A stretch of 6,175 bases of DNA from Verrucomicrobiota bacterium (GTDB lineage Bacteria; Verrucomicrobiota; Verrucomicrobiia; Chthoniobacterales; UBA6821), in the NCBI GenBank assembly GCA_016871655.1, contig VHCR01000091.1, positions 1-6,175 on the forward strand, in the 5' to 3' direction. The translations under genes and the position numbers were made by a program. A model generated the notes under the pieces. It was not told the origin of the DNA and did no database searches. It saw only the letters and a program-made list of their open reading frames with translations. Positions 4,384-6,175 of this stretch are shown here, one piece after another. The first letter of the stretch is position 1. Every line of letters starts with the position of its first letter.

Positions 4384-6175
4384 CTAGTTAGGCGTCATGC
4401 CAGGCATGAGTGGATTCGCCATTCCAGCAGAATTTCTACCAGCTGGTGTTGGTGGGGTAAAGCTAAGAGGAAGCGTTATCTGTGGTGCATCTTTGAGGGC
4501 CATTGTAAAGACTGCTCCCGTTTGCAACAATCCAGGTTGACCGCTAGTCCCTTGGTTGTTTCTCACTTCTGCACCAAAAGAAACCACCCAACAAGAGAGA
4601 TCACGAGTAATCAGATAACGTTGGTAGAGCAGACTCGTGCCAGGTGTTGTTGTCGTCGTTGTTGAAGCAGTTGTTACCGCCGAAGCGTCAACGTTGTAGA
4701 TCTGCGTGGCGCTAAAAGCCCAATGATCATTTAACTTCCAATTCAACGAAACAGAAGGTTGATTCCCACTCATTCCGTTATAATTATTGATGTAGGCACT
4801 CCCAAATCCGAATTGAAGCCAGCGCGTCGGCATAAAATCAAACTGCGTGTTAACTTCAGAATATCCCAGCGTCGTCATCGGAACTTGAGTATCAAGATGA
4901 AGCCCAAACCAACTGACCGGAAAAAAAGAAATACGATTATTTAAATTGGAAACAGGTCCATTGAAATAAGGATTGATGGCATTGAGATCCGTGAAGGTAT
5001 CTAAATAAAACCAATCGTAGGTATCCCCATCACGCCGCGTCTGAAGTTTGTTCCTCACACCGACGCGCATGATCGCCCATGTATCGATGGTATCGATTGC
5101 ATTGAATTGAGGAAAATTCAATGGCTGCAATTGTGTTGAACTTGTTTGATAACCTGAAATCGTAGTGTTGTTGGGATTGTTCGGCATATACCGATCAAAT
5201 TGCATCACCTGATTCACATTGGGACCTCCTGCATAAACGCCGGAGAGATTAGCATACGGTTGGAAAATATGTCGCAATCCATCTAAGGCAAGAAAACGCG
5301 ACTGCACTGTTTCAAAGCTCCTAGTCACTTTAAAAGAAGTTTCAACACCGGCATTAACAATCGGCCTTACTGTTGTTCCCGTCCAATTAAGTTGATTGCC
5401 TTGAGAGCCTCCATTGGTACTGGTAGCATAACTTGGAAAAGGAGTAATAGCTCCATTAGTATCCGTATAGTCTCCTCCGTGATTGTAAGCGGTCACGCGC
5501 ACGCCAAGTTTAGGTACTACCGAGAGCCAGCCAAAAAGTGTTTGAGGCAGACTAAGCTGGTGAAAGGTATCAAAACGTGTGGCATTGTACCCAGAGGGGC
5601 TAAAATAATTAGGATTATTCGTTGTGTTGACTGCAAAATTTCTCTGCAATTGCCCTAAAGCTGTTGTGCCATCATAAAAAACAGGAAGGCCAAAAAACGG
5701 CTCTTGTTTAAAATCAAAAGCTAACTCGGGCAATCGTTCAGTTGTTTCTTGAAAAGAATTCATCTGCCATCGCGTCACCAGCGACAACGTATAATTTTCA
5801 TCCATCTTGGTGAGAGCAATATTATTATCCGGCTGAGGATTCACGCTATTCTCGCTCGGATAATAGGTCTGCATGAAAGTGAAATCACTCAGCTTCGTCA
5901 TGTCAGCTGTCGCATAAACATCGTCATTGAGATAAAATTTCTGATTAAAACCAATCCGATAACGCCCAACGTAATCATTACTTCCTGGAGTCGCAATGTA
6001 TTGCTCTCCTGGAGCATTGTTAGCATTAGGAGTGTGATCCCAAGCATAGTACAAAATAAACTCTCCCTTATTTCGATCGTTCTTTCCAAAATGATCCATG
6101 AGGTCCAATCCCGTTGCAAACCCGCGCATCGAGCGATAATCAGCATGAACACGAGCAATCAGTGCGTCATCCTTC
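4384..6175 (-). CDS. lptD: LPS-assembly protein LptD-like outer-membrane beta-barrel, C-terminal part, cut by window edge
   Basis: LptD, with lipoprotein LptE, inserts lipopolysaccharide into the outer leaflet of the outer membrane. The frame stays open to the right window edge, so the Met at 6129 is internal: 15 more codons (KDDALIARVHADYRS) are visible before it, giving 596 residues of the barrel part. Numbering from that Met, features are G-F-A-T-G-L-D-L (3-10), long alternating hydrophobic/polar beta-strand patterns with Tyr/Asn/Gly-rich turns, LRHIFQPYANLSGVY (285-299) and FPQFNAIDTIDTWAIMRVGV (339-358), which match the R-x-x-x-x-P and D-x-I/x-R-x-G-x-x-N conserved block of the family, and RDLSCWVVSFGAEVR (509-523), which matches the D-x-x-C-W segment near the family's C-terminal cysteines. 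The N-terminal signal peptide and periplasmic jellyroll domain lie outside. Oddities are a poly-Thr stretch at 486-495 and a Pro/Gly/Met-rich tail after LPLSF (553-557), where a barrel would normally end. No other cysteine occurs in the visible part. Another OstA-like barrel is possible. Confidence 0.83.
   Translation of the reverse strand, partial: KDDALIARVHADYRSMRGFATGLDLMDHFGKNDRNKGEFILYYAWDHTPNANNAPGEQYIATPGSNDYVGRYRIGFNQKFYLNDDVYATADMTKLSDFTFMQTYYPSENSVNPQPDNNIALTKMDENYTLSLVTRWQMNSFQETTERLPELAFDFKQEPFFGLPVFYDGTTALGQLQRNFAVNTTNNPNYFSPSGYNATRFDTFHQLSLPQTLFGWLSVVPKLGVRVTAYNHGGDYTDTNGAITPFPSYATSTNGGSQGNQLNWTGTTVRPIVNAGVETSFKVTRSFETVQSRFLALDGLRHIFQPYANLSGVYAGGPNVNQVMQFDRYMPNNPNNTTISGYQTSSTQLQPLNFPQFNAIDTIDTWAIMRVGVRNKLQTRRDGDTYDWFYLDTFTDLNAINPYFNGPVSNLNNRISFFPVSWFGLHLDTQVPMTTLGYSEVNTQFDFMPTRWLQFGFGSAYINNYNGMSGNQPSVSLNWKLNDHWAFSATQIYNVDASAVTTASTTTTTTPGTSLLYQRYLITRDLSCWVVSFGAEVRNNQGTSGQPGLLQTGAVFTMALKDAPQITLPLSFTPPTPAGRNSAGMANPLMPGMTPN
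4645..4674 (-). repeat. Low-complexity ACN-codon run encoding poly-threonine in the LptD-like barrel
   Basis: Ten codons encode TTASTTTTTT (residues 486-495 counted from the Met at 6129), eight of them Thr. On the plus strand the DNA reads as GTT/GTC/TGT-type triplets, a degenerate trinucleotide repeat. It sits between two predicted barrel strands (ending near IYNVDAS and starting near LLYQRYL), so it probably forms a loop whose length could vary between strains through slippage or unequal repeat exchange. Confidence 0.55.

Noticed and set aside
5392..5658. 88-codon plus-strand open frame inside the lptD-like gene
   Set aside because: It is a shadow of the barrel coding strand with no recognisable motif, ribosome site or independent context.
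5898..6158. 86-codon minus-strand open frame overlapping the lptD-like gene in another phase, considered as a sign of frameshift
   Set aside because: The main frame stays open to the window edge with family-like sequence (KDDALIARVHADYRS), so there is no need to invoke a frameshift.

Overview
The window looks like chromosome from a Gram-negative (diderm) bacterium of moderate-to-low G+C. The outer-membrane LPS-assembly protein LptD and an ABC-2 polysaccharide exporter both point to a cell with an LPS- or polysaccharide-bearing outer membrane. None of the four visible start codons has a clear Shine-Dalgarno sequence. Together with the general flavour of the proteins, this would fit a member of the PVC group (for example Verrucomicrobiota) or another lineage with weak Shine-Dalgarno use. 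That assignment is an inference, not a demonstrated placement.

Layout from left to right. Bases 1-36 (minus) hold the first 12 codons of an ABC-transporter ATPase that runs off the left edge. Bases 61-924 (minus) encode its membrane partner, a Wzm-type polysaccharide/O-antigen export permease. The two form the usual permease-ATPase pair read leftward. A 73-bp divergent gap separates them from a family 2 glycosyltransferase on the plus strand (998-2314). Bases 2678-3973 (minus) encode a complete UDP-glucose 6-dehydrogenase with all catalytic motifs intact. Bases 4384-6175 (minus) encode the C-terminal 596 residues of an LptD-like beta-barrel whose N-terminus lies beyond the right edge.

Two non-coding stretches exceed 300 bp. 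The first (2315-2677) lies between the convergent glycosyltransferase and UDP-glucose dehydrogenase genes. It is almost filled by a 320-bp imperfect inverted-repeat element (2329-2648), inside which sits a second, perfect 26-bp inverted repeat (2414-2439 with 2553-2578). It has no credible open reading frame and resembles a MITE-like, possibly nested, non-autonomous element. The second (3974-4383) lies upstream of the dehydrogenase gene. It holds a leader entirely lacking G on the mRNA strand, short tandem duplications and a few small palindromes, but no gene I can support.

Functionally the genes share one theme, the cell envelope: sugar-nucleotide supply (UDP-glucuronate), glycosyl transfer, export of a polymer across the inner membrane, and LPS insertion into the outer membrane. 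I see no CRISPR array, tRNA, rRNA, prophage or defence module. The inverted-repeat element is the most unusual item in the window.
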